DNA of 64,000 bases from Dipteronia dyeriana (GCA_032871835.1 CM065297.1:44331098-44395097); one strand, 5' to 3'. Numbered from the stretch's first letter, positions 1-11,640 are shown. Numbers and translations are program-made. Notes: a model not told the origin generated them from the sequence alone.

Positions 1-1257
1 CCGTCTAACCCTTCAGTTACTAACCCTTTCACTCTACCCAACATGCCTTAATAGTGATTTTGGATCACTAACCTTGTGCACTAATCACATAGCCATAAGC
101 TTAATCAACAATGAAGAGATAATGGCAACCTAAGTGAATATACAAGAATATTCAATATGCAAAAATGCTAGGTCAAGACATTCATGCTTATCTAGGATTA
201 ATAATGATAATTAAAGCAAATCCAAGATATCAATTTTCTAAATGCAAAGGCAAGAAGAATTAGCTAGAAGGGTAAAACCGTCCTAAATTCTAGCTATCAC
301 AAATTAATGCATCTCAACCAACAATCAATGCACAAGCATGTCATAAAAGCAATTAAACATACAAGCAAGCATTTAATATGCAATGAGACTAAAACCCTAG
401 GCATACATGTCTTTGTAATGAAACTATGAAGTCTAGAGCATGTAGAAGTTACCTAGTCAAGAAGAAGATGATGCTCCAAGCTTGAATGATCCTAGAATGA
501 AGCTAGATGATTATGAGATGAAGTTGGGTTGAGTAAAAATGAGTGTTTGGGAGTCCCTCTCTCTCTAGAAAAGCTAGAACACAAAAATGGCTTCTTGGAC
601 TCTAAAAAACCAAAGTGAAGAGAAGAGAACATATATATATATGGTGCCCTACATAAAATGGCGTTGTTTTGGGCGAAAGGCAACCAAAACCCGCCAGGAC
701 TGCTAGTTGTATCGCGGTCCAGGTAAGTGTCAAGACTGCGGCACAGAGAGCGGTGTATCGCTTGGACAACGCCGCTCTGTAGGCCGTTGTGCATGTAGTG
801 TGCACATACCGCAGTCTGGACAGCATGCAACGTTTGTGAAATTCTGCTTGGGAGACCGCGGCATATGTAACAAGCACAGACCGCGGTAGCCACAATGTGC
901 ATCCTCTAGTAAACACCGCTGTGCAGGCCACGGCGAGGGCCCTGCACAGAGAGTGGCCTGAACCGCAAAAAAGAGGAAAAAAACCTCTTTTTAAGGTACA
1001 AAGATACATTCAACACTCAAATAAGAATTAAGACACACAAGGCACACAAGATGGCAAATAAGCATATATGCTAGATAATTAAAATAAAATGCATGAGTGT
1101 GTGTATGCACTAATACCTCTTCAATGAAAGTTAAACAGGTGTTTTTACCTTTGAGGCTTGAGCTTGGTTACGAACAGTGATGCCCTAAACTACCCTTACA
1201 TATTGATCCCAAAATGTGGTTGTCAACGAAATAAGCCAATCAAACACTGATGAACTT
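1..1257 (-). repeat. Family H LTR, minus strand, cut by window start
   Basis: Read on the minus strand it begins TGTAAG at 1257, directly after a purine-rich tract (minus strand, about 1258-1266). It matches the solo LTR at 39094-41017 over most of its length, in the same orientation. The TATA-like spot of the family is changed here to TATTAAG near 45-55. The GC-richer part at 660-960 falls within the LTR and has only chance ORFs. About two thirds of a 1.9-kb LTR is visible; the rest lies before base 1. Confidence 0.8.
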
Positions 1258-1486
1258 ACAATCTCCCATTTTGGCTATTTCGTGACAAAACCACTCACTC
1301 ACAAAGAATCCTCACAACAAAAAGAAACAACAAGAGGTCAACAAAAAACATTCTATATTACAAGAGATACCTAAAGCTAAATCTTCAAATCTTTCATCTA
1401 TTGTAGAATGATAATCGCTACAAAACAAAGAGCTGCACTTTCCAAGACAAGTGTATGAGAGGGATCAAGATAAATAAAAACAAGCT
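1258..1486 (-). mobile_element. Family H internal 3' end (minus strand)
   Basis: The reverse complement resembles the plus-strand segment just before the other H LTR (about 2180-2356), including a shared stretch on CTTGGAAAGTGC and a shared ending on GAAATAGCCAAA before the polypurine tract. It is therefore the 3' internal tail of a minus-strand H element. It stops abruptly near 1486, where a plus-strand H LTR fragment begins. No coding capacity is seen. Confidence 0.7.
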
Positions 1487-2356
1487 TTACATATTCACAT
1501 AGGTTGTTGATCTCTTTATTGAGAATTAAGTCTTGTGGCTACCGGTGTGCAGTGCACAAGCAATTCAAGTCTTGCAATCAAAGGAAAGGTTGGCAAAAAA
1601 TTGGTCGGGTGACACTATAAAAGGCCCATAGGGGTAGAGTAGGAAGCAATCATGTCAAGAGGAGTGTATCAAGGGATATCACCAGGGATTGAATTTGAAA
1701 CTATATCTAGTTTGCTTATGGTAAAAGGGTACAAATTGGTTTGAATTCTTTTGGAAATCCTTTTGATGTTTGTTTTGCCAAATACCATTTGTTTTGGAAT
1801 TGAATGCAACATGTCTTGCTTGCAAAGCACCCTTATCACACATTTTTCTTTAAATAAAACTCCTTGAATCTCTCTCAATTACTTGTGTTGCGTAAAGTCT
1901 ATTTATAGATTATGCATCATAATTGTGCTAATAGCTCTCTTTGTTAAAGCAACCCGATAGGGGGATCTCTTTTGCCAATCTCATGAAAAAAAATGGGAGA
2001 AGTCTTGAGAAATATAAGGGGAGCATTGGTTATGCTTTGGGGAGAGATCATGAGAGAGAGTAACTCATTTAAGGGGAGCATTGCATATGCATTTGTTTAT
2101 ATTGCTTTATTGAGTGCGATTGCTTTTTATGGTTGTTCACCTCACATGCACTTGTTCTTGGAAAGTGCTTTCTTGCTATGGTGTGTAGGTATGATGACCT
2201 ACGAAGAGATTGAAGACCTTGAAGACTTAGAATACTAGGTATCTATTTTTGTAACATAGAATGGACTCTCATGAACAATAGCTATATTTTTTATTGTATT
2301 GTGAGGATTGCTTTGTGAGTGGTGATTTTGTCATGAAATAGCCAAAGGGGGAGATT
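1487..2356 (+). mobile_element. Family H LTR fragment plus internal tail, plus strand
   Basis: Bases 1487-1683 match 3822-4030 closely, including the TATA box (TATAAAA at 1616-1622), so they are part of an H LTR. Bases 1684-2356 are internal sequence ending in a polypurine tract (AAAGGGGGAGA near 2344-2355). Several earlier purine tracts (GGGAGAAG near 1996, AAGGGGAGC near 2019 and 2070, GGGGAGAG near 2039) fit the multiple polypurine tracts reported for Sirevirus-type Copia elements. That lineage call is inference. An 81-codon ORF at 1993-2238 has no recognisable domain. Confidence 0.65.
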
Positions 2357-4104
2357 GTAAGAATCTCAATTTTCTGATTGGCTTATTTCATGACAAATCA
2401 CATTGGGGATTCAATGTGTAATGGGTAGCTTAGGTTTTTGATGGCAAGCATCCAAGATCCCGGTGAGCTTCAAAAGGTAGTTCACTTGTGCCTAATTCTT
2501 AGTGAAGAGATTTAGTTGCACACAGTTACATTTCATATATATGCATTTATATTGACATGCATTTGTTATTGTACACATACACACACTTCTTGTTTTTGAG
2601 TTGTTGCATTTGTTATCATGCATTTCATTCTTAGTCTTAAGTGTGGTGATTGTTGTGTGCTTGATTCGTATTCCGTTACTTGAACAGATGTGTCCGCACT
2701 TGCACGATGGTGTGCTTGTTTGTTTTAGCACATTGAGTGACCATTTAAGAAGGTCCCACTCTTCTCTTAGTTTGGTCTTTGGTCACAAGGTTTTATTCCA
2801 TGAGTTTGGGCATTCTTGTTAATGTCCAAATCTAACCTTTGGTCTCTCGATTGACCATAACTCATTCTACATTCATCCAAATCATGTTATGTAAGTTGAA
2901 GTAGAAAGTAGACTTCCATACCTTTCCAACGGTATATTATATGAAAGGTTTGGATGTCATTTGGTCATGTTTTGGGTAGCTCGAATCTGGAGTTGTTGTG
3001 CTGTAGCGTTTTTCTTGAGAGCAAAGCGACCTCAGGGTGACCTAACTTCCATGTCACTTTTTCAAGCATATTTTGGCTCCCAAACCTGAGAGCAAAGTGA
3101 CCTTGAAGTGACCTATCATCCAGGTCGTCCCTAAGGTCGCTTATGATGCCCATAAATCATTTTTTTCTCTTTCAAAATGTCGTAGTTTTATTTGGATCAT
3201 ATATACTTCATCTTCTTTCCCATTTTGATCTAGAACTTAAAATTCTTAGATCTTAGTGAGTGAAAGAGTTCCCCTAGTGAGAGAAAGCACCAAGCTTGCT
3301 TCTTTAACTCTCAAAACCTGAATGCCCATCATTCTTACATGAAACAAACATCATCTAGCTTCATCTAGGATGTTTTCTTGCATGGTCTTCATCAACACAT
3401 GTAACTTGGTAAGCAGAACGCCATTTTTATCATTCTTGTGTTCTATCTTAACAAAATATCTCTTTTATGACTTGTGTTCCTCTAGATTAGAATTTATATT
3501 ACAAGTAGAGATTGTTGTTGATGGTTGGGTTGTTGTATTGTGATAGCTAGCATATAGGTTATATTTGCCTCTAGCTAATTAGATCATATTAATTGCATTT
3601 TGATGATTGCATTAAAGACCATGCCATGCTTATTGACAACATATGTTGAAATGACTTTGTTTGATAACTAGATTGTAGTTTTGAATATTTACATCTAGTC
3701 AAGTCTTTATGAGCATTCATTTAGACATTGATAACTAGGAACTATACTTAGTGACATTCTTAAATTCCAAGATAAGAATTTAGTGTTTTGCCTAGCATTA
3801 TTTGCATTTAGAATATTTTTACATATTCACATAGGTTGTTGATCTCTTCATTGAGAATTAAGTCTTGTGGCTAACGGTGTGTAGTGCACAAGCAATTCAA
3901 GTCTTTTCAACCAAAGGAATGGTTGGCAAGCAATTGGTCGGGTGCCACTATAAAAGGCCCATGTGGGGTAGAGTAGGAGGCAATCACTCCATGAGAAGTG
4001 TATCAGGGAATATCACTAGGGGTGAACTAAGAGTGGTGAGTGGCGGTGTCCATAGCTTGAGGTTGTCGAGAGTGAGATTCCGAGAATCACTTGAGGGTGT
4101 AACC
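2357..4104 (+). repeat. Family H 3' LTR, plus strand, truncated
   Basis: It starts TGTAAGAATC right after the polypurine tract and follows the solo H LTR at 39094-41017 (opposite strand) in order: the CA-rich stretch near 2560-2590, the TCATCTAG segment near 3350, and the TATA box at 3949-3955. It should end about 160 bp after 4104, but at 4105 it passes directly into a family E LTR. The small ORFs inside (2601-2822, 3865-4110) are chance. Confidence 0.75.
3949..3955 (+). promoter_or_regulatory. TATA box of family H LTR
   Basis: TATAAAA in the context CACTATAAAAGGC. The same context is seen at 1616-1622 and, reversed, near 39411-39421 in the solo LTR. Conservation among copies supports it as the LTR core promoter. 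Confidence 0.6.
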
Positions 4105-4890
4105 TGTTAGGTTTTAGTTTGTGTTAGCATGAATTCCATATCAAAATGATGTTTACTTGTAATGACTTATTTTTTTAGGTTCATGATGATTCAAGCTTCA
4201 AGGAAGAAGAAAGAACAAGTCAAAGCAAGTTCTAAGTCTTCAAAGAGAAAGGATGCATTTGGTTCTACAAAGTTATACTAAAACCTTATCTTTCTCTTAC
4301 AAGGCTAAAGCACACACACACATATCATACATTTGTGTCCCAACATTGTTGTTCACCTTTATAGGAACACATATACAATTCATTTATATGTGTCCTTGCA
4401 TCGTTGTGCATCATGTATAACACATTCACACTCTTGAAGAAGAGTGCTCATGCATTGGTATAGAAATAACATGTTTTGGAATATGCATGATTGGAAACTA
4501 TCTCTATGTAGCTTGTATTCTAGTATGAATTGTGTTTGTATGTGTATATGTTTGTATAACATGGATGTTGAACTTGGATTTAGTCTTAAATCATTCTTGA
4601 TTGAGTTCCGGTCATTTCGGTTACTCATACTATTGATTTCAAGTTCAAAGTCAAAAGATACTACACTTTCAACTCATGTTTCATACATTGTCTTCGTCTT
4701 CATATATCGAGTCAAATTATTATTTTATGGGCTGAGTATCTTATATGTCCATGTCCGTGTGAGAGTTACGGTTCATAATGCACAAATGTATTTGAATTCC
4801 GAGTTCGGAAGCCGGAGAACGGTCCAAGAACGCGAAGGGAGTGTGAGGGATTGCACCATGGCCAAAAGGCCATGAAGGTGTGCAAGCCCA

Positions 4891-4957
4891 AGATGGCGCG
4901 TGGCCATCTCGGCCGCACAACCTTGCTGCCCCGAGATGCCCACATGACCTCTCGGGG
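4891..4957 (+). promoter_or_regulatory. Paired palindromes in family E LTR (copy G)
   Basis: The first is AGATGGC (4891-4897), loop GCGTG, GCCATCT (4903-4909). The second is CCCCGAGA (4929-4936) with TCTCGGGG (4950-4957). The pair sits about 55 bp upstream of the TATA-like TTTATAA. The same pair at similar spacing occurs in the E LTRs, which supports a promoter role (inference). Confidence 0.55.
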
Positions 4958-5957
4958 GAGCACTTCCAAAGGAGGGAAATTGGTCTTTTCATCTTTCATT
5001 CTTATCTCTCTCTTTATAATTCCTTTCCCTCTTACATTTCATTCTAAGAAGAAATTCAAATCAAGTGTGCAGAAATTTTCTCTCTAAATTTTTTCACATT
5101 CCAAACACCATAACTTCTTCATTTGAACTCCGATTTGAGTGATTCTAAGTTGAGAGTGTTCATCTATTCATCCTCCATCTTTTCTCTGAAGGTTTGAGTT
5201 TATTTTGCTGCTATTTTTGGTGTCTAATCATACAAAAACGGGACTGCACCTAGATCAACTAAGGTATTGATTTTCTCTCTAAGTTTTCTTTTAAAACTTG
5301 GCCAATTGCCTTGGGTTTTCTTCTTCTACACATATTTGTATATTGTGAGTGTTTTGATTTTAGTTTTGAGCACTTTAAAAGCTAGATTAAGTTTCAATTG
5401 AAATCATTCATGTTGAGTTAGGTTTTGATTTTGCCTATGTTATCACATGTTTGAGATTGTATTGTGCTATCTTTGATTCTAGGACTATTTGATGATCTTT
5501 GATTGATTGATTTTGAGAAAAATAGTTCCTCACATGTATTAGGATCTCTTGGCCGAAATTCTCACATAATACATGTGCTTATGTTCTTTTGAGCTATTCA
5601 TGTGATTTGTTGAATCTATGATTAGGTATATGCTCTAGAACTTTTGCTTAAATCTAATTGACATTGTCATATGATTTTAGCATGTTTTTGGTTTGTGTGA
5701 TTTAAACTTGATCTTGTGATTTAGTGATCATATCTTGTGATTCAAGTTTAGATCTTTATATGTATCTAGGTTGTGATTAATGTTGAACATATCTTTCATA
5801 ATCTAGATTGATTACACATGCATGATAAACTAGACTATATGTGATTTGTGCATTCATGCTAATATCTAGTATATTCCATAGGATGTGTTGATCATAGCAT
5901 TCTATATTGCGTGCTTGTTTGCGTTTTGCATTCATGATCACCTAGATGTCTTGTGAG

Positions 5958-6222
5958 AAGGAAGTCTTGACAATAGGCGTGAGACCTATGGTGTTGAGCA
6001 AGAAGTCTTGGCAAGAGGTGTGAAGCCTCGGATTGTCGAGCAAGGAAGTCTTGGCTAGAGGTGTGAAGCCTTGGATAGTCGAGCAAGAAGTCTTGCCTAG
6101 AGTTGGAAGAACTCGGATAGGTGAGCAAGGAAGTCTTGACTAAAGTCGGGAAGACTCGGATAGTTGAGCAAGAAGTCTTGCCTTGGGTTGTGAAGATCCG
6201 GATAAGGTGAGCAAGGAAGTTA
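5958..6222 (+). repeat. LTR minisatellite, about 43-bp units
   Basis: Seven imperfect units of about 40-48 bp each begin with GCAAGGAAGTCTTG or GCAAGAAGTCTTG, the two forms alternating. Each is followed by a GGATAGT/CGGATAGG-type end. The same array lies in reverse in both E LTRs (45690-45985 and 53330-53640). The ORF on the minus strand here is a by-product of the repeat. Confidence 0.75.
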
Positions 6223-6449
6223 ACTTCTTTACTGTAATATCAATTGTGTATATGTTATGGTTGCTTGTGTGTATCACAATTTACATGTTTTATATATTGA
6301 TTAATTCATTTTAATAAATAAGTATATTGTGATACAAGCAATCAAGAGGGACAAAATTTTGTTTGTTCCTAAGGGAGTCGAAAAAGGTGTCTAACCTATT
6401 CACCCCCCTTTAGGTTAGCCTTGAGCATTTAACCGTGTTTGTATTTTCA

Positions 6450-6715
6450 ATCCTGACACTTCTGACTAAGACAGAATCTGCTTGAGTTGTCAGTCTTTTT
6501 GGACTTCGATCTTGGACATTTGGAAGTAAGGCCTTAGTTTTATTGTTGCCATTATCAATGCTAACACCATCTGCTCGGCTGCTGAATATCTAGTCTCTGT
6601 TGGTAGCAAGGCCTTGCTGGTATAATACATTGGATTTTATATTCCTTAGTCCAATCTGACGAGTACTGACCCTGTAGCCACTGTCGTTACTAATAGATAT
6701 AAGTGTATCACTTCT
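6450..6715 (-). pseudogene. pol: Gypsy-1 RNase H region (3' part of split element)
   Basis: Minus-strand translation gives the Ty3/Gypsy RNase H signature: MYYTSKALLPTETRYS followed by KLRPYFQ and QLKQILS, then SEVSG. It has internal stops. It is the downstream part of the polyprotein whose RT lies at 21139-24445. When D (6716-21138) and one copy of its CTTCT duplication are ignored, the two parts read in one frame (TLDGEVIHLYLLV across the join). It is cut at 6449/6450 by the lone E LTR. The domain identity is secure; it is non-functional. Confidence 0.85.
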
Positions 6716-8265
6716 TGTAGGAACCCGAAGTTCCATTGTGCAGCGGATACGGGGCTTTAAAATTTTTATGCAACTTGTAAATCGTAAACAACATTTAAGA
6801 ATATTTAAAGATGGATTTAGATCATAACCTTAATGATTACTCCTTCATTTCTTTAAGTTTTATTCCTATTACGAACCACTAAGTCTTCCCCACTATGTCT
6901 CGCGATCCGATGACTGTGTGTGGGCACGTCACGATCCTCCAGGAACTGAAAGGATGATGCAAAGGCTTGAAGAATAGAACTCTCTTTTTTTCCTGGCAAA
7001 TTCAACCACCACAAGCAAGAATTTTGTTTTTTCCTTTGGCCGAAATCTTCCTAGACTTTCTAGGGTTTTGCTTTTTGTGATTTTGGTTCAAATTATCACA
7101 ATTAGTCTCTTGTGCATCCTTGTTATGTATATATATATATATATATTTATTTATTTATTTATATTTTTATATATTTAAAACTTGATACAAATCCTTTTTC
7201 CAAATATATTTCCATATATTAAAGGATATTAGTATTTAAGTGTCCCATGTAAAATAGGAAACTAACTCCCACATAACTCTAGTTGACTTAAACTTAAATA
7301 TTAGACTAAGTAAATAATAAAATAATCTAATTATTTTAATCTGTGACTTAGTCATGATTTGAATCTGCAACCTCTATTTAATAATTAATTAATAATTAAT
7401 AATTATTAATTCATTAATTGAATAATCTAATTATCTAATTAATTTAACTATTAATATATTAATTAAATACTCTCATTATTCCATTAATCATTGAATAATT
7501 ACGTATCACTTTCGTAACACAATTAATTGGACAATCCAACTATTTAATCGTGCCTCTGTTTATCTTTAATCAATCAAGCTGGCAACGGAACCTAATAGAG
7601 CCGGAGTTTTAAGCTCTAATAATACTTAGAATTAATTGCTCAATCCTCGAATCAACCCTTAAGGGAACTACCATCTACTTCTCGTAAGAAGGAGTGGATT
7701 CCACTATTGTGCATAGACTTTCCCAGCCACAAGCTAAACCGCAATTCCAACATAAAAAGTTATTGATCCGAAATGCAACTCCAATCTCACCCACAGTATA
7801 TCAAAAACTACAATCTAACCTAAAGGAGTCGATAAGACACCTAAGATTAAGATCACCAATATATAGCCGTCATTTGTTGATATATATATAAATCTTATCT
7901 TGTAACGGATCTTGGTGAGAGATTCATATAGATCAAGGCCCAATCCTATACAATCACATCATATAAGGTGCCTCAATTCTCATATCACCAATTGAATAGT
8001 CTAGGTTAAGACCACCGTACATTACGGAATAGACATCTACTATAGATTAACCATAAATAAATTACCCAACTCTACTTGCTATCTACAGACTCTTTACATT
8101 GCTCATCTCATTAACTAAGTTAGAGATTACATCCTGCAATCTTAGATGTTGAGTACATATGATACAAATGTATGAGACATGTATATAGAATGAATCAACT
8201 ACTTTCTTTTATTAATGTTTCATTCACATTTACAAATTACAAGCTTTAGAGTGTAAACCCCAACA
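6716..8265 (-). repeat. 3' LTR of Copia D
   Basis: On the minus strand it begins TGTTGGGGTTTACAC at 8265, right after the purine tract, and ends GGTTCCTACA at 6716. It matches the D 5' LTR and the C LTR, with a deletion near 7620-7690 relative to them. It includes a (TA)n run near 7124-7150 and a very AT-rich TTAATTAA-type stretch at 7300-7520. Confidence 0.85.
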
Positions 8266-8276
8266 ATTTCCCACCT
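8266..8276 (-). other. Polypurine tract of Copia D
   Basis: The minus strand reads GTGGGAAAT immediately before the LTR start TGTTGG. This is the standard plus-strand priming position for LTR elements. Confidence 0.75.
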
Positions 8277-8846
8277 ACACTAAAGCAGGTGAGACATATC
8301 TCGTAACCCTAGACCCACTAGGTGACCTTCATACACTTTAGCCATTAAGGTCTTCGTAAATGGACCAACATGATTGTTCAACAATGCCATTTTGGTAACG
8401 GTCACATCCTCTCTTTACACTCTATCTCCAATGAGATGATATTTTCTCTCTATATGCTTCCCACTCTTGTGGCTTCTTGGTTCATTAAAATTAGCCACAA
8501 CACAACTGTTATCATAACAAAGTGTGATGGGCTTATCTAGATCTGGAACAACTTTCAGATCAGTTAAGAACTTATGAAGCCAAACAACCTCTTTAGCTGC
8601 TTCACAAGCTGTTACATATTCAGCTTCCATGGTGAAGTTAGCAATACATGATTGCTTAACACTCCTCGATACTATGGCTTCACCACCAAGGGTAAAAAAT
8701 GATCCTGATGTGGATTTTCTAGAATCCCTATCTAACTAAAAATCAAAGTCTGTATATCCTAACGGAATCAAATCATACCCTAAATATAATATCATATAGT
8801 TTCTCGTTCTTCAAAGATACTTGAGAATGGCCTTTACTTCAACCTA
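8276..8846 (-). pseudogene. pol: Copia D RNase H domain relic
   Basis: The minus-strand reading contains MEAEYVTACEAAKEVVWL, LCYDNSCVVANF and SHKSGKHIERKYHLI, typical of the Copia RNase H C-terminal half (the C homologue is at 16179-16454). An open stretch spans 8415-8630. Upstream, the YTDSD-type motif region is broken by stops around 8700-8760. It is the end of a Copia polyprotein, just before the polypurine tract. Function is lost. Confidence 0.85.
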
Positions 8847-9710
8847 ATGATCCAATCATGGGTTGGACTGAAACCTACGAGCTACTCTCACTGTGAAACT
8901 GATATCAGGTCTCGTGCATAACATAGCATATATTAGACTAGCAACTGTAGACACATAGGAAACATATCTCATATCCTCAACTTCTTGAGGTGTCATAGGA
9001 TTCTGTTCCTTAGACAAGTGAACTCCAAGCTCAGAAGGTAAGTTACCTTTCTTGGAGTTTTGCATTAAAAAATGAACAAATACCTTATCAATATACGATG
9101 CTTGAGACAATGCTAAGAGTTTGTTCTTACGATCCCTAATTAATTGGATCCCTAGAACATAACTCACCTCTCCCAAATCTTTCATTTGGAATTGACTAGT
9201 CAGCCTCCTCTTTATTTCCGACAATACCCCTACGTCATTCCCAATTAGTAGAATATCATCTATGTATAGAACTAATAAAACTACTTTCTTGTCAACGACC
9301 CGCTTATAAACACAATGCTCGTCGACATTTTTCTCAAAGCCATAGGTTTTGATATCATTATCAAACCTAATATTCCAAGATCTAGATGCTTGTTTTAGTC
9401 CATAAATAGACCTTTACTGTCTGCAAACCTTTGCTCTTGGTCTAGGGACATGAATCCCTCTGGTTGTACCATATAGATGCTTTCATCAAGATTGCCATTC
9501 AAAAATGCAGTCTTGATGTCCATTTGCCAAATTTCATAATTAAAATAGGCAACAATGGATAAGAGAATTCTAATTGACTTAAACATAGCTGTTGGCAAGA
9601 TGGTCTCTTCATAATCGACCCTGCCTTTTAGGTATAACAATTTGCCACTAACCTTGCTTTGAAGGTTTCTACCTTTCTGTCTGCTCATCTCTTTCTCTTG
9701 TAGATCCACT
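8847..9710 (-). pseudogene. pol: Copia D reverse transcriptase relic
   Basis: Two overlapping broken reading frames (9395-9709 and 8856-9224, minus) carry Copia RT hallmarks: YFNYEIWQMDIKTAFLNGNL and SIYMVQPEGF, the catalytic YIDD at 9255-9266, then LLIGNDVGV, FQMKDLGEVSYVLGIQLIRD and SQASYIDKV. The ARPDIS-type motif appears as CTRPDISF. Frameshifts and stops lie between 9225 and 9400. It pairs closely with the RT of C at 15060-15900 on the other strand. Confidence 0.9.
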
Positions 9711-10199
9711 TACAACCTTTGGGTTTTATCCCATCTAGTAAATCTTCAAGTTCCCAGACTGAGTTGGAGTACATAGATTCCACATCGATATTCATGGCTT
9801 TAAGCCATTCCACTTTGTCAGAATCTTCCATTGCATGTTTAAATGACAATAGATTTTCCACACTATCATCAGAGATGATAGCAGTTGCCTTCCCAATTCC
9901 TAAATAATGATCAAGTTGTCGTACAACCCTTCCACTATGCTTAAGTGGTAGTGTGGTCCGACTAGGAACCGTCTGACTCTTAGACGTAGGTGGAACATTA
10001 ACTCTTGTTGATTGAGCACTGGTCGTACCAAACTCTAACTCATTTAACACAATCTTGCTTTGAGGTTTATGGTCACGCATATAGTTATCCTCAAGAAACG
10101 TTGCATTTGTCGATACAAATACTTTGTTGTCCTCAAGACTGTAGAAGAATCCACCTCTAGTCTCCTTGGAATAACCTACAAACAAGTATACCATAGGCT
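9685..10199 (-). pseudogene. pol: Copia D integrase C-terminal and linker relic
   Basis: An open frame of 169 codons (9685-10194) starts in YLFVGYSKETRGGFFYS, followed by DNKVFVSTNATFLEDNY, the well-known Copia segment after the integrase core, and runs to SVWELEDLLDGIKPKGCKWI at the RT start. The integrase catalytic core, protease and gag that should lie at higher coordinates are missing. The match ends at about 10199, where unrelated repeat sequence starts. Confidence 0.88.
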
Positions 10200-11640
10200 T
10201 AGGTTACGTGCATGTTTTTGTTATTATAAATTGTACCTCAAAACAAAATTTATAAAGAACCATAAAAATGCCTCAAAAGTTTATAAAATTAGTGCACTGG
10301 CAAGTCGGATGTCGTCCACAGGGAAAGGGAAATCAAATGGATAAAACTAGTTAACTAATATTAAACTAAAAATAAGCATGAAAAATTAAATATAAATGGT
10401 TGGGTTTTGAAGAGTTAATAACTAAGATGCAAACTATAATTATGTTAATTGTTAATTTTTCTAACATGCAATTAGTGTTAATAAGAAATGTGTGTTAAAA
10501 TATGATGGTTAAGACTAAGGAATTGATGGATCCAACAAGAAAACAGTTGGTGTATTAGTGATTATCATGAACGTACATTAATCTGTGGTAACCAATCTAG
10601 AGGGTATAGAATTGGTTGAATATCCCTTATGGGTTTCCAATCTAAAGGGTATAGCATTGGTCACCCATAAGTGATTGTTCAAGAATGTACATCTACCAAA
10701 ATAAGAGACTAATCTCTTTATAAATTCATCAACCTAGAGGGTGTAGAGTTGATGTTTAATCTCTCACAAGCAACCAACCTAGAGGGTATAGTATTGGTTA
10801 CCCACTTGAGAATAGACACAGATTGAGATTTGATAGAGATTGAGATTAATATGCCTAGATTTCACTCAAGGTTGGTTCTCTCGTTCAATCCTTCCAGTCA
10901 AATGAGCTTAAGAGAATCAAATTGAGGGTATACCCAATTCTCTACTCAAGTAATTTCTCAAAAAAATTTACAAAGAAAGAAGGGTATAATCTAAGACAAA
11001 ATACTCCTGAAATCAAATAAAAACATTGAATGAAACATATTTGATAGATTTGATAAAGTAAATAAAGTTCATTATGAGCCCAAGGTTCACAATTGAATCA
11101 CATCAACCCCTTAACGGGTGATTAGCTACTAATGACAATTACAATAAAATAACAAGGAGAAATGAGATAGAGAAGACCTATGTATAGATTCCTTTCTTGA
11201 AGCTTTAATCCAATCTCCAAGTGTCCTTGAGTAGATGAGGAAGATGATGGTCAGATTGGGTGAAGATTGATTCCTAAATCTAGGGTTAGTAATTAGAGAA
11301 AAAAATTGGAGAAATTTTTTGTTTGGAAAAGTAAGAGAGAGAGCCATAAGATACGTAAAAATTAATGAAAACAAGACAAGGAAAATAGAATTGAGGGTCA
11401 AAATATACTAAAATTTTGGCAAGTCTATTAGGGTTCAGCTTTCCAACTCTATTCTTCAGTACATGTACTGGACACCCATATATACAAAAATGTAATAAAA
11501 TAACTTATAACCATTCCACAACTCTAGGGGAGTCTTAGAAACAGATTTGGATGGGACTACATTCAAAATTTAAATAATCCACAGTACTCGGTCAATTCAT
11601 GTATGCTTTATATTATGTGATGATAAAAACATTGCCATGC
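10200..11640. repeat. Unassigned repeat block between D and C
   Basis: It matches neither D nor C and shows no retroelement protein. It has a short motif ATGTCGTCCACAGGG near 10307-10323, a cluster of four hairpin repeats (10590-10799) and an AT-rich tail. A 90-codon minus-strand ORF at 11129-11401 has a hydrophobic start and no recognised domain; I treat it as chance. It is probably part of a non-autonomous element that inserted into or replaced the lost D and C segments. Both boundaries are approximate. Confidence 0.45.
10590..10799 (+). repeat. Four hairpin repeats with shared loop
   Basis: Each copy has a loop on CTAGAGGGTATAG and different pairing arms: AACCAAT/ATTGGTT (10590-10617), CCAAT/ATTGG (10637-10660), CATCAAC/GTTGATG (10727-10754) and AACCAA/TTGGTT (10772-10799). 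The third copy has changed both arms while keeping pairing. Confidence 0.75.

Larger units (their letters stand above)
4105..6449 (+). repeat. Lone family E LTR (copy G), plus strand
   Basis: It runs from TGTTAGGTTTTAG to GTATTTTCA and matches the two LTRs of element E (45215-47823 and 52847-55410) in reverse. It contains the paired palindromes (4891-4957), a TATA-like TTTATAA (5013-5019), a tandem minisatellite (5958-6222) and the family's 3'-end motif CCTATTCACCC near 6395. There is no polypurine tract before it and no primer site after it. The five-base flanks differ (TAACC against ATCCT): H sequence lies on the left and Gypsy-1 on the right. It is therefore not a simple solo insertion. 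Confidence 0.85.

Noticed and set aside
492..1009. Two long minus-strand ORFs (135-136 codons)
   Set aside because: They overlap each other in different frames within an H LTR, and the same region of the solo LTR at 39094-41017 does not encode them.
1993..2238. 81-codon ORF with hydrophobic stretch and acidic end
   Set aside because: It lies in the polypurine-rich tail of family H; the minus-strand copy at 1258-1486 has no matching frame.
11129..11401. 90-codon ORF with a signal-peptide-like start
   Set aside because: Single occurrence in AT-rich repeat DNA, no recognisable domain, no supporting homologue in the window.
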